A stretch of DNA of 33,527 nucleotides from Bacteroidales bacterium (GCA_027859205.1 JAQIBH010000068.1:1-33527), one strand, 5' to 3'; shown: positions 8,929-16,943, numbered from the stretch's first letter. Numbers and translations: made by a program. Notes: generated by a model not told the origin, from the letters alone.

Positions 8929-8974
8929 AATTTAAAATTAAAAATGACAAAGGTAAATTATAAACATTCTCTTT

Positions 8975-9355
8975 TTACAAAGTATAACTTACTTGTTCGA
9001 ATGGTACGTCAACAATATCAGCATATTCTTCACCTGCTTCTTCCATATCTTCATCATCATCAGGGAAAAACCATTTAATTAAAACGTTTTTTCCGTCTTC
9101 ATGCATTTCTTCAAGTTTCATTAAAATGTCAAGAATTAATTTTGAAGATGCTGTATTGAAGTATACAAGTTTAAAAGCAAAGATTGTCTTTTCATTTGCT
9201 TCTTCATGATAATCGTCAAGCCAATTAAGTACAGGTTCGTAAAATGTTGTTACGTCTTCAGGAAGTGATCTACCCGAAATTTCAAAAATTCCACTATCCT
9301 TATCAAGTATGATTGTTGGAGTATCGTCAGTACTTTTTATCTTTATTACGTCCAT
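8975..9355 (-). CDS. siaC: SiaC-family regulatory phosphoprotein (DUF1987)
   Basis: This 126-residue acidic protein matches the SiaC/DUF1987 family in length and pattern: N-terminal TPTIILD..SGIFEISGRSLPED, then the central YFNTASSK segment. Thr68 falls at the position of the threonine that SiaB phosphorylates and SiaA dephosphorylates in Pseudomonas SiaC. In that system unphosphorylated SiaC binds and activates the diguanylate cyclase SiaD. No GGDEF gene is present here, so the partner must be different or encoded elsewhere. The gene sits between the siaB-like kinase (15 bp gap) and the ABC transporter. The very acidic segment DDDEDMEEAGEE near the C-terminus is conspicuous. Confidence 0.88.
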   Translation of the reverse strand: MDVIKIKSTDDTPTIILDKDSGIFEISGRSLPEDVTTFYEPVLNWLDDYHEEANEKTIFAFKLVYFNTASSKLILDILMKLEEMHEDGKNVLIKWFFPDDDEDMEEAGEEYADIVDVPFEQVSYTL

Positions 9356-9370
9356 AATATTGTTATTATT

Positions 9371-9946
9371 TTATAGGTTTCTAGAAACTGATGAGGTTAA
9401 AAGAAAAAACGAACTGCTTTCATCTATTGGTAAAAAGTGAAATTCAAGTTTGTTTCCTGTTTTTCGAGCTATGTCGATAAAGCCTAAACCTGCTCCACCT
9501 TTTTCAGAAAGTCTTCCCTCTTTCATCTGACTTTTATAAAGTTGCTTTAGACCTTCTCTGTCTAAGATGTTAATATGGTCAAGCATTTCAGTAAGTTCAA
9601 CGATCTTGTCGTTTTCGATAACATTACCAGTAGTAACATGATAGTCATCTTTCCCTTTACTTACCATAAATATTCCTCTGCCTGCAAATAAGAAATCATC
9701 CGATCCAAAAGAATCTGCATGCTTACTAATGTTTTGCAAACATTCAACCATAACATGAAATACCTTCTTCTGAACTGAATTTGCTTCTGACTCTTTTGCC
9801 ATGTTTGATTCAGTTAAAGAAGTAAACGCTTTGGTAATCTGGTGAGTAATCTCACCTTCGTATACCAGAGTGATTTCGTGTGCTTTCATAGAACGATAAA
9901 AATCATAGACAAATTCTAGAAAGCCTTTTACATTACTTTTATCCAT
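9371..9946 (-). CDS. siaB: SiaB-family protein kinase (GHKL-like fold)
   Basis: This 191-residue protein fits the SiaB family, which phosphorylates SiaC on a threonine using a GHKL-type ATP pocket. The N-box is visible as VECLQNISKHA (Glu68, Asn72), and the G-box as GGAGLGFIDIA (about 150-160). There is no dimerisation/histidine domain, so it is not a conventional histidine kinase; it resembles anti-sigma kinases of partner switches. It is followed by siaC after 15 bp and preceded by the GAF-PAS-SpoIIE phosphatase gene, giving a phosphatase-kinase-substrate order like siaA-siaB-siaC. Confidence 0.87.
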   Translation of the reverse strand: MDKSNVKGFLEFVYDFYRSMKAHEITLVYEGEITHQITKAFTSLTESNMAKESEANSVQKKVFHVMVECLQNISKHADSFGSDDFLFAGRGIFMVSKGKDDYHVTTGNVIENDKIVELTEMLDHINILDREGLKQLYKSQMKEGRLSEKGGAGLGFIDIARKTGNKLEFHFLPIDESSSFFLLTSSVSRNL

Positions 9947-9984
9947 AGTCTGTAAAATTAATATTTATTAAAATTAATAAAAAA

Positions 9985-12594
9985 TCAAAATTCTAATCCA
10001 ATTAGTAACACATCATCAATTTGTTTGGTTTTACCCTTCCATTTTTTAAAATACGTTGAAAACAGTGTTGAGTACTGTTGCATGGAAAGATCTTTATTTT
10101 CAACAATTTGAGATCTGATACGCTGTGGAGAATATTTTCTTCCTTCTGGTCCGCCTATTTGATCAGGCATGCCATCTGAGAAAATAAATATTTTATCTCC
10201 TTTAATTATTTCAATAGAATGATTAACAAAATCTTTTTCTGGTTTTTTTCTATGCGGAATACCACCAATTGCTTTCCGGTTTCCTTTATATTCAATTAAC
10301 TCACCATTTCTCAATAAATAGAGCGGTCTGTGAGCACCAGAATATTGTATTTCTTTCTTTTTTAAATTTATTCTACAAAATGCAATATCCATACCATCGC
10401 GAGCATCGGCATCAATTCTATCTTGTTTTAATGTTGTACGAACTCCATAATGCAATTTGTCAAGAATTTGTCCTGCATTATAATTAACATCGTGATCGAC
10501 AATATTGTTAAGTTGGAAAAACCCAATAAATGAAAGCAAAGCTCCAGGAACTCCATGGCCTGTGCAATCAACAGCAGAAATATACAATATATCTTCTTTT
10601 TTAAAGAACCATGGGAAATCACCACTTACAACGTCACGAGGCAAATAGAAGATAAAAGATTTTGGTAAATGCTCTTGTATTAGGGCAGTATTTGGTAGTA
10701 TTGATGACTGAATTCGTTGAGCATAATTAATACTTTCACTAATTTTCCTATTCTTATCTTTTATTTCAAGTTCGATTTGTTTTGCTTCGGTAATATCATG
10801 ACCTACAAACAAAATTGTCTCAAGTTCATTTTCATTAAATTCAGGAATAACATTATAATTCATTATTCTATTGCCAAGTTTTGCAGTAGGCATTGTTAGT
10901 TCTTGAATTATATTTTGATTGGTTCTTCTGATTTGTTTAATAGTATCTTTAAAGAAAGCAACAAGTGATGGCTCCATATCAAGTTCATCAATTCTTCCGT
11001 TTATTATATCTTTTGATTTAACCCCAATATAATCGTTAACCATAGGATTTGCATAAAAGAACTGTCCTTTTGTATTCATTCGAAGAATTAAATCCGGACT
11101 GTTTTCAGAAAGAGACTGCATTTTACTCTTCATTCTTTCTTCTTTCTCGGCTCTTTTTCTCTCTGTTATGTCTTGGGAGTTTAAAATAATTCCATTTATT
11201 GCAGGATCATTAAGTAAATTTCTACCAGTTGTTTCAATATGAATTTTTTGTCCATCCTTTTTAATGTAGGTATATTGAATGGCTCTTGGAGTGTGAGGAT
11301 CTTCTCTTAATTGATCAAACATTTCTTTCATTGCCGCTTCACCTTTTGCTGTCAATCGATCCATGTCTTTACCTCGCATCATTTCCTCAGGTGTATATCC
11401 AAGTATTTTTGTAACAGATGGACTTTGATATTTTAATTTAATATCACTATCGTATATTGATATTACTTCTGAAGCATTTTCTAATAAAGAGTGAAGTCTT
11501 TTTTGAGCATTTTCAACCTCTTTAATTTGAGTTTCAAGATTTTTATTTGAAATTTTAAGTTCCTCTTGAGTCGCTCTCATTTCCTCAGCATTCTGGCGGA
11601 GTTGCTCTTCGTTTGCTTTGAGTTCAACTGTCATTTGTTGAGACTCATGAAGCAACTTCTCCGTTTTCTGATTCATTCTTAAATTGTAGAGAGTACGAGC
11701 TATGATTTCTCCTAATTCTCTTAAAAACTCAATTGTTAGCTCTGGAAACTTGTCTTCAATTGAAGCAAATTCAATAATTCCTTGTAATTTCTCTTCTGCA
11801 ATTAAAGGAACAATTAATATACTCGAGGGTTTTTTATCTCCTAGAATCCCGGATGTTATAGAAGAATAATCTTCAGGAATTTCAGTTCGGTATACTATGT
11901 CTTGTTCGTAAGCACATTGACCAATTAATCCTTCTCCAATATGGAACTCCTGACTTATATATCTTTTTCTGTTATAAGCATAAGTAGCAACATTTCTGAG
12001 TTTTTTTGTCTCTTCATCATAGATATAAAAAGATCCTTGGAGTATGCTAATATATTTAATTAATTTAACGACTACTTCGTATGCTAACTCATCAATATCG
12101 TTGTTCATTCGAAGAATTCTAGAAATTAAATCATTACCTTCAGATATCCAGTTTTGTTCTTTTTCTTTTTTATTATTAGCAAGTAAATTGTTGCGCATAA
12201 CAATTAATGACCTTCCAATAATATCATCTTCGTTAATTAAATCTTCATTGTCATCGTAAACTCCTTCACCAATTTTTTTGGCAAAACGAGCATTCCTATT
12301 TATATCTTGGTCTCGCTGTTCTATTATTTTTTCAAAAGTAACTTTATCCTGTGCTCTTTTTTTAATTGAGAAGTATATTACAATTCCAACAATAATTGGA
12401 AGCAGATCAATTAACCAATGTATTGGGTTGGATTTGTGAATTTCAGTAATAGTATTAATAGAAACATTTAGATTATTATCTAATATATCAATCATCCAGG
12501 AGATAAAAAGAAATAATAGAGATGCTCCAACACCTATGATTATATCATTATATGTTATGGTACTTAATTTATTTTTCTGTTTCTTAACAGTCAT
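9985..12594 (-). CDS. Membrane GAF-PAS-PAS-SpoIIE serine/threonine phosphatase (SiaA-like role)
   Basis: The 869-residue protein has two N-terminal membrane helices (about 17-38 and 58-77), a GAF domain (about 150-310), a long coiled coil (about 310-370), two PAS domains (about 370-480 and 490-610, with DITERKRAE and DITEAKQ ends), and a C-terminal SpoIIE/PP2C phosphatase. Metal-binding acidic positions are kept: DVVSGDF, AVDCTGHGVPGA, IFSDGMPD and the final IDDVLLIG. In Sia systems the PP2C protein dephosphorylates SiaC, and the gene order here supports that role, although the sensory part differs from the HAMP-type SiaA. Ligands of GAF and PAS are unknown. The N-terminal half is similar in layout and sequence to the neighbouring GAF protein. 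Confidence 0.88.
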   Translation of the reverse strand: MTVKKQKNKLSTITYNDIIIGVGASLLFLFISWMIDILDNNLNVSINTITEIHKSNPIHWLIDLLPIIVGIVIYFSIKKRAQDKVTFEKIIEQRDQDINRNARFAKKIGEGVYDDNEDLINEDDIIGRSLIVMRNNLLANNKKEKEQNWISEGNDLISRILRMNNDIDELAYEVVVKLIKYISILQGSFYIYDEETKKLRNVATYAYNRKRYISQEFHIGEGLIGQCAYEQDIVYRTEIPEDYSSITSGILGDKKPSSILIVPLIAEEKLQGIIEFASIEDKFPELTIEFLRELGEIIARTLYNLRMNQKTEKLLHESQQMTVELKANEEQLRQNAEEMRATQEELKISNKNLETQIKEVENAQKRLHSLLENASEVISIYDSDIKLKYQSPSVTKILGYTPEEMMRGKDMDRLTAKGEAAMKEMFDQLREDPHTPRAIQYTYIKKDGQKIHIETTGRNLLNDPAINGIILNSQDITERKRAEKEERMKSKMQSLSENSPDLILRMNTKGQFFYANPMVNDYIGVKSKDIINGRIDELDMEPSLVAFFKDTIKQIRRTNQNIIQELTMPTAKLGNRIMNYNVIPEFNENELETILFVGHDITEAKQIELEIKDKNRKISESINYAQRIQSSILPNTALIQEHLPKSFIFYLPRDVVSGDFPWFFKKEDILYISAVDCTGHGVPGALLSFIGFFQLNNIVDHDVNYNAGQILDKLHYGVRTTLKQDRIDADARDGMDIAFCRINLKKKEIQYSGAHRPLYLLRNGELIEYKGNRKAIGGIPHRKKPEKDFVNHSIEIIKGDKIFIFSDGMPDQIGGPEGRKYSPQRIRSQIVENKDLSMQQYSTLFSTYFKKWKGKTKQIDDVLLIGLEF

Positions 12595-12609
12595 ATTTTC
12601 GATAATGAT

Positions 12610-13380
12610 TTAAAACTTTAATAAAGTTTTGCCAATTTGATTAGACATACCTTCGAACAAGTCACTAAAGTTACGTTTAAATTCTTTAAAAGAAGCGAGC
12701 TCAACAATTGCCAATGTTTTATCTTCTAATATAATTGGAATAATTATTAAATGATTTGGAGAGCTACTTCCAAGTCCCGATAATATTGTTACATAATTAT
12801 CGGGGATATCCTTTAAATTTAAAGCGATTTTATTTTTAGCAACTTGACCTGATAATGTTTCACCTAAACTAAAGCTTTTTGGTTCTTCATCGCCAAAGTA
12901 GGCATATTTGCCTGCAATATTATAGGTGTCTTTGTCTTTATTTTTTACAAAAAATAGTCCCTGTACAATATCAAACTCCTTTGCAATGTTTGATAATATT
13001 TTTTCTGTGTATTTTTCTAAACTTAGTTTTGAATCAACTTTTGGTAATATTTTCTTAATATAAATTTCAACATCTAATAATTCTTCTTCGGTTTCACCTA
13101 TATCAACAATTTGTTGTGTTGATTTTTCATTGAATATATCAATTCCGTTATTAGAGTATTTTTCTTGAGTACTTTGTTTAGAGGAAACTAATATAGAAAG
13201 TATAAAAAGAATTAAGGTTAAAATTATTGCAACAATTAACAAAGTATTAATTGAATGATTATCAGAGATATTATATTCTAATAGTAAGTTCTGAATTTTC
13301 CCAAAAAGCACAAAGAATACAATAAATGTGGCAATAAGAGCTACAGAAGATAATATTTTATAAGTTCTATTTGTGTCCAT
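12610..13380 (-). CDS. Membrane-anchored GAF-domain protein
   Basis: The 256-residue protein has two membrane helices (about 9-31 and 45-65) followed by a GAF domain (about 105-255). There is no output domain. The GAF segments SLGETLSGQVAKNK, IPDNYVTILSGLG and IIIPIILEDKTLAIVELAS parallel HIGEGLIGQCAYEQ, IPEDYSSITSGILG and LIVPLIAEEKLQGIIEFAS in the downstream phosphatase. The gene therefore looks like a duplicated sensor half of that protein. It lies between cheB (9 bp) and the phosphatase gene (15 bp). It could modulate the phosphatase by heterodimerising, or sense a second signal; both are inferences. Confidence 0.82.
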   Translation of the reverse strand: MDTNRTYKILSSVALIATFIVFFVLFGKIQNLLLEYNISDNHSINTLLIVAIILTLILFILSILVSSKQSTQEKYSNNGIDIFNEKSTQQIVDIGETEEELLDVEIYIKKILPKVDSKLSLEKYTEKILSNIAKEFDIVQGLFFVKNKDKDTYNIAGKYAYFGDEEPKSFSLGETLSGQVAKNKIALNLKDIPDNYVTILSGLGSSSPNHLIIIPIILEDKTLAIVELASFKEFKRNFSDLFEGMSNQIGKTLLKF

Positions 13381-13389
13381 TAGTAATTA

Positions 13390-13947
13390 TCATTTTAAAT
13401 TCAATAAAAATTTGATAATTTGTTCCGTTGTAAAAATATGATCAACACTTGTTAGGTTTAGCGAAGCTTCGGTCATTGTTTTTACTTGACATTCATTAGG
13501 ATCTTGAACAATTGCTAAGCCTCCTGCTTGTTTTAATTTCTTCAAACCATTCGCTCCATCGCGATTAGCGCCAGATAATATTATTCCAATTAATTTGTCG
13601 CGATAAGCTTGTGCTGCTGTTTCAAAAGTAAGATCAATCGATGGGCGAGAATGATTTACCGGTTCTTCGGTTGATAAAGCAATACGCTTATTTAATTCGA
13701 TATACATATGATAATTAGCCGGAGCAAGATATCCTTTCCCTGGTTTTATATTTTCTTTATCGTAAGGTTCAACAATAGGAATTGAAGATTTTATAGACAA
13801 AGCTTCGACAAAGCCTGAACGCACATGTTTTAATCTGTGCAAGCTTAATAATACAGGCAAAGGGAAATTAATAGGTAACGAATTTAAGATTTTCGTAATT
13901 ACCTGAAAACTTCCTGCTGACCCTCCAATTACTACTGCTTTGTACAT
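13390..13947 (-). CDS. cheB: CheB-type protein-glutamate methylesterase, catalytic domain only
   Basis: This 185-residue protein is a CheB methylesterase domain. The catalytic triad is visible as Ser10 (VIGGSAGS), His37 (SLHRLKH) and Asp130 (SGANRDGANGL). The family normally removes methyl groups from glutamates of chemoreceptors. Classical CheB carries an N-terminal receiver domain that activates it on phosphorylation; here the protein starts directly at the catalytic domain, so it must be controlled in another way or be constitutive. It lies five bases after the second cheR gene, a pairing common for methylation systems, but no receptor gene is present. Confidence 0.9.
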   Translation of the reverse strand: MYKAVVIGGSAGSFQVITKILNSLPINFPLPVLLSLHRLKHVRSGFVEALSIKSSIPIVEPYDKENIKPGKGYLAPANYHMYIELNKRIALSTEEPVNHSRPSIDLTFETAAQAYRDKLIGIILSGANRDGANGLKKLKQAGGLAIVQDPNECQVKTMTEASLNLTSVDHIFTTEQIIKFLLNLK

Positions 13948-13952
13948 TTAGT

Positions 13953-14783
13953 TTATGATAATTTCTTTTTATAAATACTTTCTTCTTTGTTAATTAATGT
14001 GAAATCTTTATCTGAATTCCAGTAATCGATTATTTCATTATTTCCTACAATTAAATAACCTCCTGGAACTAATCCATTATAATTAATTTTAGTGTATCGC
14101 TCTTGTAAAATTTGATTAAAATAAATCATCTGATTTCGGAACAATACTAACTTTACACCCTTCGGATAATCATCAAATATAATATTTTGTTTTATAAATT
14201 TAGTATTCTCAATCAAAGAAGTATCCCAAAAAGCTTTCTCTCCTTCTTGAGTAAAAAATTCAGAAAGATCGCCTTCGCTAAATATTCTTTTATAATTAGC
14301 ATCATTTACTTCGATCTTTTTTGCATCGAAAATTCCTTTTTGAGTATTTTCAATAACAAGGTCACTAAGACTTGAGGCTATAAATTTAACATTCTTAAGT
14401 AGATTCAATTTCTTAAGTATAATAGCTGTTGAATACAATTCCTCGCCAGAAGCAACCTCGGGGAACCATATTTTAAAATTTATTGAATCTTGTATTTTAT
14501 TTGGGAATATTTCTTCTTTTAAAACTCTCCAAAGTGAGGGATCACGAAACATCTCCGTAGTTTCAACACATATACTCTGTAAGAATATTTCGAAAAAATC
14601 TTTTTCAGCTATAATCTTATTAATAAAGCCATCGGCATCTTTTAAATTTTTACTAATTATGATTTTTTCCACTCTACGCTTAAAAAATGTAAGAGCGTAA
14701 TTTTTAAAATCATAATTATAGACATCTTGTAATGTCTTTATTATATTTCGTGTATCAACTATGCCTAGTTCATATCTATTCAT
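13953..14783 (-). CDS. Divergent CheR-like protein, methyltransferase activity doubtful
   Basis: The 276-residue protein follows the CheR plan: N-terminal helical domain with VETTEMFRDPSLW, then a Rossmann-like domain. Compared with its upstream neighbour, several signature segments are altered. The SAM loop reads FPEVASGEELYS where the neighbour has HAGCSTGQEVYS. The acidic segment FASDLNT is IASSLSD, losing the Asp expected to hold the SAM ribose. LCRNVIIYF is LFRNQMIYF. Fold and GEE motif are kept, so it may bind substrate or partner without efficient methyl transfer, or have a modified pocket. It lies 22 bp from the canonical cheR and 5 bp from cheB. Membership in the family is firm, activity is not. 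Confidence 0.8.
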   Translation of the reverse strand: MNRYELGIVDTRNIIKTLQDVYNYDFKNYALTFFKRRVEKIIISKNLKDADGFINKIIAEKDFFEIFLQSICVETTEMFRDPSLWRVLKEEIFPNKIQDSINFKIWFPEVASGEELYSTAIILKKLNLLKNVKFIASSLSDLVIENTQKGIFDAKKIEVNDANYKRIFSEGDLSEFFTQEGEKAFWDTSLIENTKFIKQNIIFDDYPKGVKLVLFRNQMIYFNQILQERYTKINYNGLVPGGYLIVGNNEIIDYWNSDKDFTLINKEESIYKKKLS

Positions 14784-14805
14784 TGCATAATGCTTTTAAC
14801 ATCGT

Positions 14806-15645
14806 TTACTTTTTTTGATATGCCTGTCCCTTTTTATCAAATTGAGATGTAATCTCTCCGAGCATTGTTTCGTGCATACCCAAAACTAACAATCCCTTGG
14901 TATAAAGATGATCATGAAAAAGTTTAAATACTTTGTTCTGTAAGCTATATTTAAAGTAAATAATTACATTCCTACATAGAATAAGATCAAATTTTGCAAA
15001 ATATAAATTGCCCCCGTGCACTAAATCGTGTTGCCGGAATATTGGCTTTTGTCTTAAGAAATCATTTATCTGAATTGAATCAGATACCTTATCAATCTTA
15101 AAGTATTTCGAATAAGGGACATCATTATATTCTTCATAATTGTATGGATTTTCTTTTATAACTTTATCAAAGTTGTCAAGATATCCAATATTAAATCGAT
15201 ACTTATAATTTCCTTTTTTTGCTGCTTCAAGTGCATCGGTATTTAAATCACTTGCAAATATTTTTGCTTTGTCCAAAAGCCCAAGTTCATTTAATAAAAT
15301 CATCATTGAATAAACTTCTTGACCTGTAGAACAGCCGGCGTGCCAAATATTAATATTCCTATTTTCAGAAAACTCAGGTAGAATTCTATAACGCAAAGTT
15401 TGCCAAATTTGAGGATCACGAAAAAGCTCAGTAGTGTTAACGGTAATATCTCTCACCGTTTTTTCTAAGAAAGATTTATTAGTTTTTAATTTATTAATAA
15501 GCCCAAGAAGATCGGTATTGTTATCGATAAGAATTTTTTGTAAACGACGTTTAAGTGACTTTTCAGAATACTCACTAAAATCGTATCCCGATGTATTTTT
15601 AATGGTATTTACAAAAAATTGTGCTTCTTGATCAGATAGAACCAT
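14806..15645 (-). CDS. cheR: CheR-type protein-glutamate O-methyltransferase
   Basis: The 279-residue protein has the full CheR pattern: an N-terminal domain with VNTTELFRDPQIW, SAM-binding loop GCSTGQEVYS (104 onward), the acidic ribose-binding segment FASDLNTDALE, and the substrate/N-motif LILCRNVIIYF. CheR uses S-adenosylmethionine to methylate receptor glutamates. It is the first gene of the minus-strand cluster, with a -7 promoter element about 70 bp upstream, and no receptor, CheA or CheW is encoded in the window. No fused TPR or PAS domain is seen. Confidence 0.92.
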   Translation of the reverse strand: MVLSDQEAQFFVNTIKNTSGYDFSEYSEKSLKRRLQKILIDNNTDLLGLINKLKTNKSFLEKTVRDITVNTTELFRDPQIWQTLRYRILPEFSENRNINIWHAGCSTGQEVYSMMILLNELGLLDKAKIFASDLNTDALEAAKKGNYKYRFNIGYLDNFDKVIKENPYNYEEYNDVPYSKYFKIDKVSDSIQINDFLRQKPIFRQHDLVHGGNLYFAKFDLILCRNVIIYFKYSLQNKVFKLFHDHLYTKGLLVLGMHETMLGEITSQFDKKGQAYQKK

Positions 15646-15714
15646 CCGGTATTTTCAGTTAAAAAGTGATATTCTTAGTACGCTAATTTTCTAAAATAGT
15701 TTGTTTTAAGTGTG

Positions 15715-15722
15715 CAAAAATA
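15715..15722 (-). promoter_or_regulatory. Candidate promoter (-7 element) of the cheR-to-secreted-protein cluster
   Basis: On the minus strand this reads TATTTTTG, matching TAnnTTTG, about 70 bp upstream of the cheR ATG. No TTTG/TTG box at 19-21 bp spacing was found, so this is a weak call. It is the only good candidate upstream of the ten-gene run. Confidence 0.35.
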
Positions 15723-16018
15723 GTTAATAAACTTGTATAGAAAAAATATGTCAATTTAAATTAATATAATTACTAAATATATTTCAAAATATGATTTTCA
15801 ATAAGTTAATGTCAAATTTGGGAATATAGAATTAAAGATATAAAAAATTCCGGATATCCTGTGTTTGTTCACGAGCATAATTTTTTTTAATATTGATAAA
15901 TTACATGGGGTAACAACGTTAAGAAAACATAACAATTAAACTGAAAATCAGACAGATAACATTTTAAAGAATAAAAGTACTATTTAACTCTTTCAACGAC
16001 TCTTAGATATTCCTTTGG

Positions 16019-16037
16019 GACTATCGATTTTATAGTC
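16019..16037 (+). terminator. Possible hairpin terminator in the divergent region
   Basis: gactat-cgatttt-atagtc followed by tttta resembles a short intrinsic terminator on the plus strand, with two G-T wobble pairs extending the stem. No gene lies just upstream on this strand, so it would only make sense for an unannotated small RNA. Low confidence. Confidence 0.25.
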
Positions 16038-16124
16038 TTTTATTAAAAGTAAGATGATTATCATGCGTTTAACTTATGGCTTAAAATACGATTGTATAAA
16101 TTGAGTTAAACTTGATTTTAAATA

Positions 16125-16156
16125 TTTGTTCGGAGTATTAAATAATTATATCTTTG
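16125..16156 (+). promoter_or_regulatory. Bacteroidota-type promoter of purQ
   Basis: TTTG (16125-16128), a 20-bp spacer and TATCTTTG (16149-16156) form a full -33/-7 match. The predicted leader is about 70 nt. The boxes and spacer length are the same as at purD. Confidence 0.65.
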
Positions 16157-16230
16157 AAGTGAAATCAAGTTAATTCTCAAGATTTAATTTATTGTATATC
16201 AATCAGTTTGTAAAATAAAAATATTTTCTA

Positions 16231-16920
16231 ATGAAATTTGGAGTTGTTGTATTTCCCGGTTCAAATTGTGATCAAGACATGATATATGTTCTTCAAAATA
16301 TTATGGAGCACGAAGTTGTGAAACTATGGCATAAAGATACCGATATTCAGAATGTTGATGCTATTGTTCTACCCGGAGGATTTTCATATGGTGATTATCT
16401 TCGATCTGGTGCAATAGCACGTTATTCACCAATTATGGAAAAAGTAATTGAGTTTGCTAATAATGGAGGTTTTGTTTTTGGTGTTTGTAACGGATTTCAA
16501 ATTCTTTGTGAATCGGGATTATTACCGGGAGCATTATTGCATAACGATAATCAAAAATTTATATGTAAGAATATTAATATTGTTCCAGATAATAACACAA
16601 ATAGTATAACAGGTTTATTAAATACTGAAAAAGCACTAAAAATCCCTATTGCTCATGGTGAAGGTAGATATTATGCAAAAAAAGAGGTGTTACAGGAGAT
16701 GCGTCAGAAAGATCAGATAATATTTAGATATTGTGATGAACAAGGTGAAATAACTTCAGATTCAAATCCTAATGGTTCGGTTGAAAATATTGCAGGTGTT
16801 TGTAATGAGAAAAAGAATGTATTTGGAATGATGCCACATCCGGAACGTGCAGCAGATGATGAGTTGGGAAATACAGATGGTAGATTAATATTTGAATCAA
16901 TGTTAGCATTTATGAAATAA
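16231..16920 (+). CDS. purQ: Phosphoribosylformylglycinamidine synthase, glutaminase subunit
   Basis: This 229-residue class I glutamine amidotransferase releases ammonia from glutamine for the FGAM synthase step of purine synthesis and works with PurL. The nucleophile elbow GVCNGFQ contains Cys86, and the partner His-Glu pair is visible in MMPHPERA near residue 203. The start MKFGVVVFPGSNCD is typical of the family. As a small stand-alone PurQ it needs a small PurL (and usually PurS) encoded elsewhere. It is a single-gene unit with its own promoter and a strong terminator. Confidence 0.96.
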   Translation: MKFGVVVFPGSNCDQDMIYVLQNIMEHEVVKLWHKDTDIQNVDAIVLPGGFSYGDYLRSGAIARYSPIMEKVIEFANNGGFVFGVCNGFQILCESGLLPGALLHNDNQKFICKNINIVPDNNTNSITGLLNTEKALKIPIAHGEGRYYAKKEVLQEMRQKDQIIFRYCDEQGEITSDSNPNGSVENIAGVCNEKKNVFGMMPHPERAADDELGNTDGRLIFESMLAFMK

Positions 16921-16943
16921 TAAAATCGAGAAGATATAATAGA

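Larger units (their letters stand above)
15646..16230. other. 585-bp divergent intergenic region
   Basis: The region separates the minus-strand signalling cluster from purQ. It holds the candidate cluster promoter near 15715, a hairpin at 16019-16037 (gactat, 7-base loop, atagtc, then TTT), and the purQ promoter at 16125-16156. No ORF with coding character and no recognised riboswitch or tRNA was seen in the remaining AT-rich sequence. Confidence 0.6.

Noticed and set aside
4416-15645. A classical chemotaxis operon
   Set aside because: No receptor, CheA, CheW or CheY and no flagellar gene is present; only the methylation enzymes are.
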